A stretch of DNA of 61,140 bases from Wenjunlia tyrosinilytica (GCF_014646055.1 NZ_BMMS01000027.1:1-61140), one strand, 5' to 3'; counted from the stretch's first letter, positions 26,441 to 35,541 are shown. Numbers and translations are program-made. Notes: generated from the sequence alone by a model not told the origin.

Positions 26441-29400
26441 TCAGCGGTTGCGGCCGCTCATGGCGTACACCAGCAGCCGCGGTTCGTCCGGCAACGTGAC
26501 CGAAACCGCCTCCTTGTCCTTGTCCAGCGGCAGTGTGGTGTGCCACACGCTCACACCGATCCCGTCCGGAGCGCCCTCGGCGTTGTACCGGCTGCCCGCG
26601 ACCACCGCCGTGTCCTCGCCCTGCCGGGGCCCGCGCGCCGCCCAGTCCGTCGCCGCGAGCCTCACCTTGTCCGTGCTGCCGTCGGCGTATGTCACCTCGG
26701 CCGTCCCCAGGGCGTCACCGTGGTGCGCCGCGACCAGGAGCTCCAGCGAGGCGTAGCCGCGCCGGGTCAGCGGCAGCTTCTGCCCGTGTGCCGTCACGAA
26801 GTTCTTCGCCGTCCCCGCCGTGTCGGGGAACCGGTAGGCGGACCCCACCACCGCCCCGGGTCCGGCCGCGGGCATCGTCTCGGCCGGATAGCTCGACCCC
26901 GTGCCGTCGAAGTCGCCCTGGCCCTTGCTCCCCTTGGCCGACACGCCGTCGCTGTCGTAGGCGGCGGACAGATCCTGGGGGCAGAAGCCCTGGGTGCCCT
27001 CGCACGTGGCGGTGACCACATGGATCCTCGCGGTCCGGGTGACGGAGGCCCCACGCGCGTCGGAGACCGTGACCGTCAGCGGGTAGACGCCGTCGGCGGT
27101 GCCCTTGGGCACGGAGATCCGCACCGCCGTCTCGTGCGTGGTCGGCAGTCCTCGCGAGGTGACGGTGAATCGGCTGAGCGCCGGGTCGGCGGTCAACGGC
27201 TTCGGCGCCGAGACCGCCACCTTCCCCGAGATGCCGCCCGGCTGGGTGAACACCCCGGTGACGGTCAGCTCGAACGGCTCGTCGGCCCCGGACAGCACGG
27301 TCGGGGCGGCGGGGTGGACCGCCGCCGACAGCGCGTGCCGCACGGGCTCGCGGCCGTCGATCGGCGGCGGAGCGGCATTGTCGGCCGTTCCCCACCGCGA
27401 CGGCGTGGCGCCGACGGTGAACGACAGGTCCCGGCCCGCCGCCAGGTCGTCACCGCTGATCCAGGTCTTCGAGTGCGCCCTGCCGCCGAGCCGCGCGGAC
27501 TGGATGTACCGGTTGCTGTCGGAGGTGCCCTCGGCGCTGATCCGCACCCGGCCGCCGGGGTAGTAGCGCTTGTCGAGCGTGAGGTCCACCTGGTCGAACA
27601 CCGGCGTGGACAGCTCCCACACATCCGCGCCCGGCACCCCCGGGTAGATGCCGATCGAGGACAGCACCGCCCAGGACGACATGGTGCCCAGGTCGTCGTT
27701 GCCCGTGATGCCGTCGGGGGAGTCGGAGAAGAGGGTCAGCGCCGCGTGCACCACGTCGGTGGTCTTCCACGGCTGGCCGGTGGACAGGTAGGTGTAGGGG
27801 GCGAGCAGGTCGGGCTCGTTCTGGGGGTTGTACTTGTCGGCGTTGTAGTAGTCGTACGGCCCGTTGATCCACACCTTGCGGGCGGTGCCCTCCGGGTCCT
27901 TCAGCAGCTCGTCGTAGGCGAAGAACGAGTCGAGCCGTTCACCGGCCTTCGCCTTGCCGCCGATCAGCCGCACCAGGTCCGGCAGATCCTGGGGGACCAG
28001 CCACATGTACTGCCAGGACGTGCCCTCGTGGAAGCCCACGCTGTTGGCGGGGTCGGCCGGCCCGGTGAAGACCCCGTCCTCGTCCCGCGCCCGGAAGAAG
28101 CCGGTGCGGGGGTCCAGGACGCTGCGGAAGTTCTGGGCGCGCTCCAGGTACCGCTTGGCGTCGGCGCGGTGGCCGAGGTCCTTCGCCATCCGGCCCAGCG
28201 CCGCGTCCGCCAGCGCGTACTCCAGCGTCGCCGAGCCCCCGCGCTCGAAGTCGGAGTCACCGGGCTTGTCCTTGGGGCGCGCGGTGTCGTGGGGGACGAA
28301 GCCGTGCTCGATGTACTCCTTGTTGGCCATCCGGCCGACGTACGGGGAGTCCGCGGGAGGCACCCCGTCGGCGTTCTTCGTCAGCGCGCGGTAGGCCTGC
28401 TCCTCATGCCCCTTCAAAAGCCCCTGCTGGTAGGCGTTGGCGAGGAACGGGGTGACCGGATCGCCGGTCATGATGTTGGTCTCGGCCGTCCCGTACCCCC
28501 ACTTGGGCAGCCAGCCGCCTTCGGCGTCCACCCTCAGCAGCGACAGCGCCATGTCCCTCGACTCCTGGGGCGCGAGGAGGGAGAGCAACTGCTGCTGGGT
28601 GCGGTACGTGTCCCACAGCGACCAGTTCTGGTAGTAGGTGAAGCCCTTCGCGGAGTGCACCTGGCCGTCCCAGCCGGTGTAGCGGCCGTCCACGTCACCG
28701 CCGAGGTTCGGGGCGAGGAACGCGCGGTAGAGCGCCGAGTAGAAGGTGTGCCGCCGCTCGGTGGTGCCGCCGCGCACCCGTACCTGCCCCAGCCGCTCCT
28801 CCCAGGTCCGGCGTGCGTCGGCCGCCGTCCCGTCGAACGAGCCGCCGCCCTCTGCCTCGAGGTTCTCGGCCGCCCCGTCCGCGCTGACGTAGGACAGCGC
28901 GGTCGTCGCCACCACGTCCCGGTCCTCGCTCGTGTCGAAGCGGACATAGGCGCCGTTGCGCCCGCTGCCCTCCGCCGTCCGCGCGCCGTCGGTGACCTGG
29001 TCGCGCCGCCAGGTGCCGAAGGAGGTGAACGGCCGGTCGAAGCGGGTGACCGTGTACACCGTGTAGGTGCGGGGCGTGTCCTGGCAGAAGCCCCGGCCGG
29101 TGGTGGCGGTCCGCACCGTCCGGTCGTCGAGGACGGTGACGCTGCTGGAGGTCACGCGGTGCAGCGCCTGACCGGTGTTGAGCAGCACATTGGCCTTGTC
29201 CGTGGCGGGGAAGGTGTAGCGCTGCCACCCGGTGCGCGCGGTGGCGGTCAGCTCGGCCGTGATGCCGCCGTACGACTTCAGCCCGACCCGGTAGTAGCCG
29301 GGTGACGCGCTCTCGTCGTCGTGGGTGTACTCGGCGGCGTAGCGCGCGTAGTCCGTCGAGGCGATGTCTCCGGTGGTGGGCAGCACCGGCAGGTCGCCGC

Positions 29401-29707
29401 CGATCCCGCAGCCCACACCGGACAGGTGCACCGAGCTGAAGCCCCGGATGTGGTCCTGGTCGTAGTCGTAGCCGGTGTTGTGGCCGGTGTCGGGGGACAG
29501 CTGCACCATGCCGAACGGGAGCGCGGCGCCGGGATAGGTGTTCCCCTCGTTCCGTGTCCCTATGAACGGATTGACCAGGTCGGTCGGCTGACCGTCCTTC
29601 ACCGCGTCCGGCGCGGCCGCGGACGACGGGGAGACGAGCCCCCCGCACAGCAGCGCGACGGCCGCCGCGGCCGCCGCGAGGACTCGCGGGCGCAGGCGTG
29701 TTCTCAT
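26441..29707 (-). CDS. secreted GH92 alpha-mannosidase with C-terminal accessory domains
   Basis: This is a 1088-residue exported exo-alpha-mannosidase (Ca-dependent, acting on N-glycan or mannan termini). The Sec signal is LRPRVLAAAAAAVALLCGGLVSPSSA. The GH92 domain starts at VNPFIGTRNEGNTYPGA and includes the catalytic-acid region GFHEGTSWQYMW and the base region GNDDLGTMSSWAVLSSIGIYP. After about residue 730 there is a bacterial Ig/NPCBM-like accessory part (VTGVFTQPGGISGKVAVSAP; VTYADGSTDKVRLAATDW) for carbohydrate or cell-wall attachment. ATG 29707 has GGAGGAG 6 bases upstream. Expression is probably controlled through the palindrome at 29861. Confidence 0.93.
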   Translation of the reverse strand: MRTRLRPRVLAAAAAAVALLCGGLVSPSSAAAPDAVKDGQPTDLVNPFIGTRNEGNTYPGAALPFGMVQLSPDTGHNTGYDYDQDHIRGFSSVHLSGVGCGIGGDLPVLPTTGDIASTDYARYAAEYTHDDESASPGYYRVGLKSYGGITAELTATARTGWQRYTFPATDKANVLLNTGQALHRVTSSSVTVLDDRTVRTATTGRGFCQDTPRTYTVYTVTRFDRPFTSFGTWRRDQVTDGARTAEGSGRNGAYVRFDTSEDRDVVATTALSYVSADGAAENLEAEGGGSFDGTAADARRTWEERLGQVRVRGGTTERRHTFYSALYRAFLAPNLGGDVDGRYTGWDGQVHSAKGFTYYQNWSLWDTYRTQQQLLSLLAPQESRDMALSLLRVDAEGGWLPKWGYGTAETNIMTGDPVTPFLANAYQQGLLKGHEEQAYRALTKNADGVPPADSPYVGRMANKEYIEHGFVPHDTARPKDKPGDSDFERGGSATLEYALADAALGRMAKDLGHRADAKRYLERAQNFRSVLDPRTGFFRARDEDGVFTGPADPANSVGFHEGTSWQYMWLVPQDLPDLVRLIGGKAKAGERLDSFFAYDELLKDPEGTARKVWINGPYDYYNADKYNPQNEPDLLAPYTYLSTGQPWKTTDVVHAALTLFSDSPDGITGNDDLGTMSSWAVLSSIGIYPGVPGADVWELSTPVFDQVDLTLDKRYYPGGRVRISAEGTSDSNRYIQSARLGGRAHSKTWISGDDLAAGRDLSFTVGATPSRWGTADNAAPPPIDGREPVRHALSAAVHPAAPTVLSGADEPFELTVTGVFTQPGGISGKVAVSAPKPLTADPALSRFTVTSRGLPTTHETAVRISVPKGTADGVYPLTVTVSDARGASVTRTARIHVVTATCEGTQGFCPQDLSAAYDSDGVSAKGSKGQGDFDGTGSSYPAETMPAAGPGAVVGSAYRFPDTAGTAKNFVTAHGQKLPLTRRGYASLELLVAAHHGDALGTAEVTYADGSTDKVRLAATDWAARGPRQGEDTAVVAGSRYNAEGAPDGIGVSVWHTTLPLDKDKEAVSVTLPDEPRLLVYAMSGRNR

Positions 29708-30230
29708 CCCACTCCTCCGAAACTCTGGTTCGCTTCTGCGCCCGCTCGGCGGACGTCCGGCCACCTCGCGGGCTCCGGGCCGGCAGCCGGGCGGGCAGCC
29801 GGGCGTGCGACGCTCACGGAGAAACCGACCGGCTGGCGCCGACTGGCACCGGCTGACGTGGACAACGTTGTCAACCGTGACGCGCAATGCGCCAGATGCT
29901 CGACCCGCGCCGGTGATTTTGTCAAGGCTTCGTCAAAAAGCCGGTGTGGTACCAGCCGTGAGGGGCGCTCGGGTATGGCGGCGGTGGCCGGGCCCATGCC
30001 CAGGCGGGGAGCGGGAGCCGTCCGGGGGCTCCCGGCCGGGGGTGCGGCCGACTGTTCCTTCGAACCCATGGACGCAGCATTCCTCGAAGCGGCCCCGCGG
30101 AGGTGGAGCCGCGCCGCCCGGCGCGTCCCGCCGGACCAGCAGGGCGCACGGGACGGGGCGGGGGGCACGGGTTTCGGCCGCCCGCGCCGGGCAGGCCCGT
30201 GATGTCGGTGCCGGGTCATACGCTGAACCC
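29708..30230. other. gene-free divergent region with regulatory sites
   Basis: This is 523 bases between the GH92 and ogt starts. It carries the LacI-type palindrome (29861-29872) and a locally AT-rich imperfect palindrome TTTTGTCAAGGCTTCGTCAAAA (29917-29938), while the part near ogt is very GC-rich. Longer open frames cross it, but none has a ribosome site or protein-like composition. Confidence 0.6.
29861..29872. promoter_or_regulatory. GACAACGTTGTC operator, LacI-family type
   Basis: This 12-bp perfect palindrome has the central CG and arms typical of LacI-family operators controlling sugar hydrolases. On the minus strand its flank reads TTGACA, a consensus -35, so binding would block the GH92 promoter. 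It lies 154 bases before the GH92 start codon. No LacI gene is in the window. Confidence 0.7.
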
Positions 30231-30764
30231 ATGAACGCCGTGACGCTCGTGTGGACCACCGTCCCGTCGCCCATCGGCCCGCTCATGCTGGCCGCGAGCG
30301 AGCGCGGCCTGGTGAACGTGGTCTTCCACGCCGGTGAGGCCGAGGAGCGCGAGGCGCTGGCGAGGCTGCGCCGCAGCCTCGGCGCGGAGCCGGTCGAGGA
30401 CGCCGAGGCGCTGCGGGGGGTGACCGACCAGCTCCACGCGTACTTCGAGGGTGAGCTGAAGGCGTTCTCGCTGGAGCTGGACCTCCGGCTGGCCACGGGC
30501 TTCAACCGCCGTGTGCTCAATGCCCTGGCCGAGCGGGTCGCCTTCGGCAGGGTCGCCAGCTATCAGGACCTGGCGAACTGGGTGGGCGAGCCCGGCGCCG
30601 CGCGGGCCGTGGGCGTCGCCATGGCCACCAATCCGCTGCCGGTCGTCGTCCCGTGCCACCGCGTGGTGGAGAGCGACGGGGGACTCGGCGGCTTCGGTGG
30701 CGGGCTGGAGACCAAGCGGGAGCTGCTCGCCCTGGAGGGAGTGCTGCCCCCGGCGCTGTTCTGA
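30231..30764 (+). CDS. ogt: methylated-DNA-[protein]-cysteine S-methyltransferase
   Basis: This 177-residue suicide repair protein transfers alkyl groups from O6-alkylguanine to its own Cys. The active site is VVVPCHRVVESDGGLGGFGGG, with helix-turn-helix part FGRVASYQDLANWVG and the Asn-hinge (MATNPLPVV). Length is normal. The start ATGAACGCC is taken at 30231, where the first family-like residues begin; the ribosome site is weak (CTGAACCC), possibly leaderless. It is convergent with the hydrolase remnant 16 bases away. Confidence 0.95.
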   Translation: MNAVTLVWTTVPSPIGPLMLAASERGLVNVVFHAGEAEEREALARLRRSLGAEPVEDAEALRGVTDQLHAYFEGELKAFSLELDLRLATGFNRRVLNALAERVAFGRVASYQDLANWVGEPGAARAVGVAMATNPLPVVVPCHRVVESDGGLGGFGGGLETKRELLALEGVLPPALF

Positions 30765-30780
30765 GGCGGGTGGGGGCTCC

Positions 30781-31053
30781 TCAGTAGTCCAGGAGCGCCG
30801 CCGTGGTCGCCGCGAAGCGGTCGGCGTCGTCGACGAGGCGGTCGCGGCGGTAGGAGGAGGTGGCGTCGGGAATGGCTGACCCGCCCGTCCCTCGAGGATC
30901 CAGGAAGATCAGTCGGCGGTGCGTGGAGAGCCCGCCGAGGTTGCCGAGGTCGAGGGAACCCGCGGGCCCTCCCGGCAGGCAGACGACCGGGTCGCCTTCT
31001 CCCTGAACGCGGTGGGCGAGCCGGGTCCCGTCGGGCGCGCAGAAGGCAGGCAT
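30781..31053 (-). pseudogene. truncated alpha/beta hydrolase (proline iminopeptidase-like) N-terminus
   Basis: The 90-residue reading frame starts FCAPDGTRLAHRVQGEGDPVVCLPGGPAGS, carries RRLIFLDPRGTGGSAIPDATSSYRRDRLVDDADRF and ends ALLDY before a stop. This is a good match to the first third of a proline-iminopeptidase-like hydrolase (oxyanion strand HGGP/PGGP and DPRGTG are present). The nucleophile elbow GxSxG, Asp and His never appear, because the ogt end follows at once. It is therefore a 3'-truncated remnant. No ribosome site is visible. Upstream it abuts the DedA end. Confidence 0.8.
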
Positions 31054-31112
31054 GAGGTGGATGCTGTCAGCCGGCCCGAGACGCGACAAGCGGAATTCGG
31101 CGTCCCCGACGG

Positions 31113-32012
31113 CTACTCGCCCGCCGGAACGGGGGCCGCCTCCGCCGCGCCCGTCCCAGCCACGCCGGTGCCGGCCGCGCCCGTCCCAGCCACGCCGGTG
31201 CCCGCTACGCCGGTGCCAGCCGCGCCGGTGCCCGCTACGCCCGTCCCAGCCACGCCGGTGCCGGCCGCGCCCGTCCCGGCCGCCGCGGTCCCGGCAATGT
31301 CCGTGCGCGCCGCTCCTCCCGGCACCGGCGCCCCGGCCGGTGCCTCCTTCGGCGCCTGCGCCGTGTCCGTGCCGACCGCCTCCACGCCCATCTCCGCTGC
31401 CTCGGCCGCCGGTGCGGCCGCTGTCGCGCGGCGCTTCATCACCACGAACGACACGACGCCGATCAGCACCGCGGCCGCCAGGCCCGCCCACGAGAAGCGC
31501 TTCAGCCAGGTCTCGGCCACGACACCCACGTAGTAGATGACAGCCGTCGTGCCGCCCGCCCAGACCACGCCGCCGAGTACGTTCGCGATCAGGAACCGCC
31601 AGTACGGCATGCCCAGCGCTCCCGCGAGAGGCCCCGCGAAGATCCGCAGCAGGGCGATGAAGCGGCCGAAGAAGACCGCCCACATGCCCCAGCGGTCGAA
31701 GGACTGCTCCGCCTTCGCCAGATGCCCGGGCCCGAAGTGCTTGGGGAATCTCCTTCCCAGCTTCTCGAAGAGGGTCCGGCCGCCCTTGCGGCCGATGCTG
31801 TAGCCGATCGAGTCGCCGATCACCGCCCCCGCGACGGCGCAGGCGCCCACCGCCCAGGGGTTGACCACTCCACGCGCCGACATCAGCGCGGCCGTGACCA
31901 GGGTGATCTCACCGGGCAGCGGGATGCCGAGGCTCTCCAGCCCGATCACCAGGCCGACCACCAGGAGCACGGCCACCGGTGGGATCGTCTCCAGCCACTC
32001 GTTGACGTGCAC
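31113..32012 (-). CDS. DedA family membrane protein with a pentapeptide-repeat tail
   Basis: This 299-residue protein has a classic DedA/SNARE-associated core in the first ~205 residues: PLPGEITLVTAALMSARG, IGDSIGYSIGRKGG, and FFGRFIALLRIFAGPLAGALGM. DedA proteins are proton-coupled phospholipid (undecaprenyl-phosphate or PE) flippases. After the last helix come ~45 low-complexity residues and then about ten copies of AGTG(A/V), absent from ordinary DedA proteins. The tail should be cytoplasmic and unstructured. The inverted repeat at 32042 lies just upstream of the start. Confidence 0.93.
   Translation of the reverse strand: MHVNEWLETIPPVAVLLVVGLVIGLESLGIPLPGEITLVTAALMSARGVVNPWAVGACAVAGAVIGDSIGYSIGRKGGRTLFEKLGRRFPKHFGPGHLAKAEQSFDRWGMWAVFFGRFIALLRIFAGPLAGALGMPYWRFLIANVLGGVVWAGGTTAVIYYVGVVAETWLKRFSWAGLAAAVLIGVVSFVVMKRRATAAAPAAEAAEMGVEAVGTDTAQAPKEAPAGAPVPGGAARTDIAGTAAAGTGAAGTGVAGTGVAGTGAAGTGVAGTGVAGTGAAGTGVAGTGAAEAAPVPAGE
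31146..31295. repeat. 15-bp in-frame tandem repeat in the dedA tail, ~10 units
   Basis: Ten units encode AGTG followed by Ala or Val (first unit AGTAA), with silent and A/V changes between copies. The copies are not identical, so the array is not a sequencing artefact. The unit is a multiple of three, keeping the frame regardless of copy number. Confidence 0.85.
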
Positions 32013-32041
32013 CGCCGCTACCTCCGCCGAAATACGTGAAT

Positions 32042-32060
32042 CCCCGTAAAAAGTACGGGG
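32042..32060. promoter_or_regulatory. inverted repeat CCCCGTA-AAAAG-TACGGGG upstream of dedA
   Basis: A perfect 7-bp inverted repeat with a 5-base A-rich loop lies 30 bases before the dedA start. It may be an operator, a 5' leader hairpin, or the bidirectional end of the beta-propeller region. It is flanked by the most AT-rich bases in this gap. Confidence 0.45.
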
Positions 32061-32214
32061 GCACGCGAGACCGGTCCCCCCGCGCCACAGCGAGGGTAAC
32101 CGGGTATCCCGTCGGCGGTTGCCGAGCCGGCGCCCCGGTGAGTAGGACTCCCCGGAGCGCCGAGGGGTTCCGCGATACGGCGCCCTGCTCGTTCAACGCG
32201 GCTTTCGCCCCGTT

Positions 32215-33417
32215 TCAGCCGGCCGCCGGATCCAGCGAATCCAGGGCCACCCGACTGGCCTTTCCGAGCCGCTCACGCTGCGGGAAGTCCCCGACCGGCA
32301 CCCGCGCGACCTCCTTGGCGGTGCGGTAGTCGATCACCGAGACCTGGTCCAGCTTGCTCAGGGTCACAAAGCAGTGGTCGCCGTCGACGCTCGTGGTGGA
32401 CCAGTACGGCAGGGCGCCCTGCGGGTAGTGCACAAAGCCGTCCGTGGTCAGCTCCGGCCGGGAGACGACGGCCGTGTAGTCGTCGATCGTGCCCGCCTGG
32501 CACAGCTTGGTGGTGTCGCCGGACAGCGCCATGCCGTGGTGCGCCGAGTTCTGCGGATAGTCGTCGGGGGCCAGGGCCTTGCCGTGATCGCTGAACGGCA
32601 TCTCCACCGTCCTGGTGATCTTCCCCGCCACCAGGTCGTACTCGATGAAACCGTTGAGGTACGACAGCTGCGCGTACATCGTCTTCTCGTCCGGGGTGAT
32701 CACGGCGGGGCGCACCCCGCGGTCGAACTGGTACACCCGCTTGACCTTCAGCGTCTTCGCGTCGGCCACCGTGAGCTGCTTGGCGCCCTTGAGCCCGCTC
32801 AGGATCTTCGGCAGCGAGGTGATGCCGATGCTCGCGTTGTAGATCCGCTCGCCGTTGGCGGAGTACATGTTCTCGTGCGGGTACGTCCCGGTGGGGAACT
32901 CGCCGACGATCTTCCCGGTCGAGGTGTCGATGGCCTGCGACTTGCCGGCCGTGATCGCCGAGACGATGAACCGGCTGCCGTCGGGGGACAGCGCCGCGTG
33001 GTCGGCCTTGAGCCCGGCCACATGGGTGCGCCACAGCATGGTCCGGCTCGCCACGTCGAAGGCGGCGGCGTCCCCGAGGTTGCCGCGCGAGACATAGAGG
33101 GTCCGCCCGTCCTTGGACATCTGCGCGTCGTCCACGAACTTGTCGCCCCCGGCCTCCTTCCGCACCTGCTCGTACAGCGCCCGCTCTATCGGGTTCATCC
33201 CGTCGAGGATCGCCTGCAGATCGGGGATGACGTTCATGGAGCCGAGGTTCTCGTAGGTGCGGCCGTCCAGGAAGCTGACCGTGCCCGCGACGCTGTTGCC
33301 CACGAGCAGGACGTCGCGCGGCCCGTCGTCGGCCTTGGCGGGCACCGCGCAGACGGATGCCACCACCGCCGCGCACGCCAGCGCTCTGAGCGCCCGGCTC
33401 CTCTTGCCCCAGTACAT
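32215..33417 (-). CDS. secreted YncE-like (YVTN) beta-propeller protein
   Basis: This 400-residue exported protein has a Sec signal (ALRALACAAVVASVCAVPAKA). The mature part has beta-propeller blades of YVTN/YncE type: VLLVGNSVAGTVSFLDGRTYE, KDGRTLYVSRGNLGDAAAFDV, HAALSPDGSRFIVSAI, VITPDEKTMYAQLSYLNGFIEYD, and QVSVIDYRTAKEVARVPVG. The role is unknown; such proteins bind DNA, sugar or metal. AAGGGACG lies 7 bases before the ATG. It follows the GH5 gene by 44 bases on the same strand, likely one operon. Confidence 0.85.
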   Translation of the reverse strand: MYWGKRSRALRALACAAVVASVCAVPAKADDGPRDVLLVGNSVAGTVSFLDGRTYENLGSMNVIPDLQAILDGMNPIERALYEQVRKEAGGDKFVDDAQMSKDGRTLYVSRGNLGDAAAFDVASRTMLWRTHVAGLKADHAALSPDGSRFIVSAITAGKSQAIDTSTGKIVGEFPTGTYPHENMYSANGERIYNASIGITSLPKILSGLKGAKQLTVADAKTLKVKRVYQFDRGVRPAVITPDEKTMYAQLSYLNGFIEYDLVAGKITRTVEMPFSDHGKALAPDDYPQNSAHHGMALSGDTTKLCQAGTIDDYTAVVSRPELTTDGFVHYPQGALPYWSTTSVDGDHCFVTLSKLDQVSVIDYRTAKEVARVPVGDFPQRERLGKASRVALDSLDPAAG

Positions 33418-33461
33418 GGTCGTCGTCCCTTCGGTCGGTTTCCGCGGTCGGGCCGCGGGCT

Positions 33462-35384
33462 TCAGGTGAGTTTTCGGCACAGCAGGGCGTCGGGTGTCCT
33501 CGAGGAGCCCACCCGGGCGGTGTAGGCGATGCCCGCCGCGTACTCGTCGTCGGCGCACTGCCCCTTGTAGAGCCCGTGGGCGAAGTCGCCGCCCTTCGCC
33601 GCGGCGGGCCGGTTGTCGCCCCGGTCGAACCAGACCGTCCGCCCGGCGGTGCCGAGCCGAGCGCCCGACTCGGCGCACAGCGCGGCGGAGACGGCGGCGC
33701 CCCGAACGCTGTAGCCGATGAGGAACCGGCCGCGTGGGCACTGGAGCTTGGTGTAGCCGGACGCCCAGTCGGAGTCGACATGGCTCTCGTCCCGCACCAC
33801 GGTGTGGGCGCCGGTGCCGGACCACATCCCACCGCGGGCGGTGTCCGTGCACAGGCCGCGGTTGCCGGTGTGGCTGAGCCCGACGATCCGCTGCCCGTCC
33901 GGGCAGACCGCCTTGCGCGCGCCGGAGTCCCAGTCGGGGAGGGCCCGCATGCGCAGGCTCCGCACGGCGTCGCCGTTGTCGGTGCTGAGCATGTCCCAGG
34001 TGTCCGTGGGCGGGATGTACCCCGTACGGCCCTCGGCGCCGATGAGCCTGCTCCATGCCCCGGCCCGCCAGTCGTCTCCGTCGAACAGCCCCATCCGGTG
34101 CCCCGCCGAGTCCCAGTGCATGAGCGCCCAGCCGTTGCCGGTCCGGTTCTCGTGCAGGCCCACCAGCGGCCAGTAGGCGAAGTCGGTGTCATTGGCGATC
34201 AGGTAGTCCACGAAGTCGCCGAACCACTGCCGGGGCTTGTTGCCGGTCTCCTCGCGACCGCCGACGCCGAACTCGCTGATCCACAGCGGCGCCGTGAAGT
34301 GCTTGTCCGCCTCGCCGGAGACATAGAACGCCTGGCGTCGCAGGACGTCGAAGAGCGCGTCACGGCCCAGGTCCTGGTACCGGGGGTCATGGGTCTCGCC
34401 GGAGCCGGTCGCCCCGCTGTGGTTGGGCCCGGTGTAGCCGTAGAAGTGGGCCGAGTAGACGAGTTTGCCCGACGTCACGAGGGTGTGCGACAGACGCTGG
34501 ACGGGCTCCAGGGTCGGCCGTCCGTGGGGGAGTCCGTCGACGGGGACGCCGGTCCAGTTGATGCCTTCGACGACGACCAGGAGATCCGGATCGGCCTCGC
34601 CGAGGATCCGGTCGCCGAGGTGCTGGGAGGCGGTGAACCAGTCATGGCTGTCGCCGAGCCCCCAGTTGGGGTCGTCCAGGGGGCTGCGGCGCACCTCGTT
34701 GTAGAGGTCGGCGCCCACGACCCGCTTGTTGTCCTTGTACCGCCGGACCATGGACAGCCAGTCGCTCTCCCAGGCGGCGTCGCTCTGGCCGGTGTTCCAC
34801 CGCTCGTTCCCGTCGAGTCCGCAGCACCAGCGCGAGGTGTTCGTGTGGTTGTTCAGGATCACCGCGAGCCCGGCGTCGGTGAGTGCCTTGACCGACGCGT
34901 CGTACACCTGGAGCGGGGTTCTGCCGCGCAGTTGCGGGTTGGCGGCGACCGAGGCTTCCGCCACGGGGCGCCGGTCGTGGATCATCTCGTTGGAGAACGG
35001 CAGCCGGATGCTGTTGAGGCCGAGTTCCCGGAAGCTCGCCACGATCTCGCTCATCGGCGCGCGGTCGAGTCCGAGCGGCATCCGGTCCGACTTCTCCCCG
35101 GCGTGGTTGTTCGCCGGATCGTCGGGATCCCCGGAGCCCGTCCAGGTGCCGCTGGCGCCGTGCCAGTTGCCCGCCTTGAGCTTGAAGCGGTTGCCGTCGG
35201 CGTCGACGATGTAGCGCCCGCGGGTACTGAGCGGGGGTGTCCAGGCGGCCGGGGCCGGGACGGAAGCCGTGTTGACGGGAGTGGCCGGGGCAGGAGCCGG
35301 GTCGGCCTGCGCCGAGCCCGGGACGGCGCCCAGCATCGTCGCCACGGACGCCCCCACCACCGTCCATCTGATGACGACGCCCAC
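33462..35384 (-). CDS. secreted GH5 family glycoside hydrolase with Cys-rich C-terminal domain
   Basis: This 640-residue enzyme is of cellulase/mannanase GH5 type. The proposed start GTG 35384 gives an ideal signal peptide (RWTVVGASVATMLGAVPGSAQA) and has AGGAG 11 bases before it; the frame is open to 35432. The catalytic acid/base Glu is in ADLYNEVR and the nucleophile Glu in LWISEFGVGG. Family marks NSIRLPFSNEMI and VILNNHTNTSRWCC are also seen. After residue ~440 there is a separate beta-rich domain with about six cysteines (KAVCPDGQRIVGLSHTGNRG, TKLQCPRGRFLIGYSV, CADDEYAAGIAY). I do not recognise that domain; substrate binding is a guess. Confidence 0.9.
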   Translation of the reverse strand: MGVVIRWTVVGASVATMLGAVPGSAQADPAPAPATPVNTASVPAPAAWTPPLSTRGRYIVDADGNRFKLKAGNWHGASGTWTGSGDPDDPANNHAGEKSDRMPLGLDRAPMSEIVASFRELGLNSIRLPFSNEMIHDRRPVAEASVAANPQLRGRTPLQVYDASVKALTDAGLAVILNNHTNTSRWCCGLDGNERWNTGQSDAAWESDWLSMVRRYKDNKRVVGADLYNEVRRSPLDDPNWGLGDSHDWFTASQHLGDRILGEADPDLLVVVEGINWTGVPVDGLPHGRPTLEPVQRLSHTLVTSGKLVYSAHFYGYTGPNHSGATGSGETHDPRYQDLGRDALFDVLRRQAFYVSGEADKHFTAPLWISEFGVGGREETGNKPRQWFGDFVDYLIANDTDFAYWPLVGLHENRTGNGWALMHWDSAGHRMGLFDGDDWRAGAWSRLIGAEGRTGYIPPTDTWDMLSTDNGDAVRSLRMRALPDWDSGARKAVCPDGQRIVGLSHTGNRGLCTDTARGGMWSGTGAHTVVRDESHVDSDWASGYTKLQCPRGRFLIGYSVRGAAVSAALCAESGARLGTAGRTVWFDRGDNRPAAAKGGDFAHGLYKGQCADDEYAAGIAYTARVGSSRTPDALLCRKLT

Positions 35385-35541
35385 GAAGCCCCCCACTCCT
35401 ACCGGCCAGTATTGGCATGTGCGCGCCATCATGGTGGGTCCGGCTCAAGAAGAACAGAGGTCGGTGCGGCAGACTCTTGGCTTGGGCGCCGCGGAAGTGA
35501 TCGGCGCGTATGGGATCGCACTGGAGATCTAGGGAGCGCTC

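Noticed and set aside
26540-29305. Plus-strand open frame of 921 codons
   Set aside because: Antisense of the GH92 gene, low-complexity composition only.
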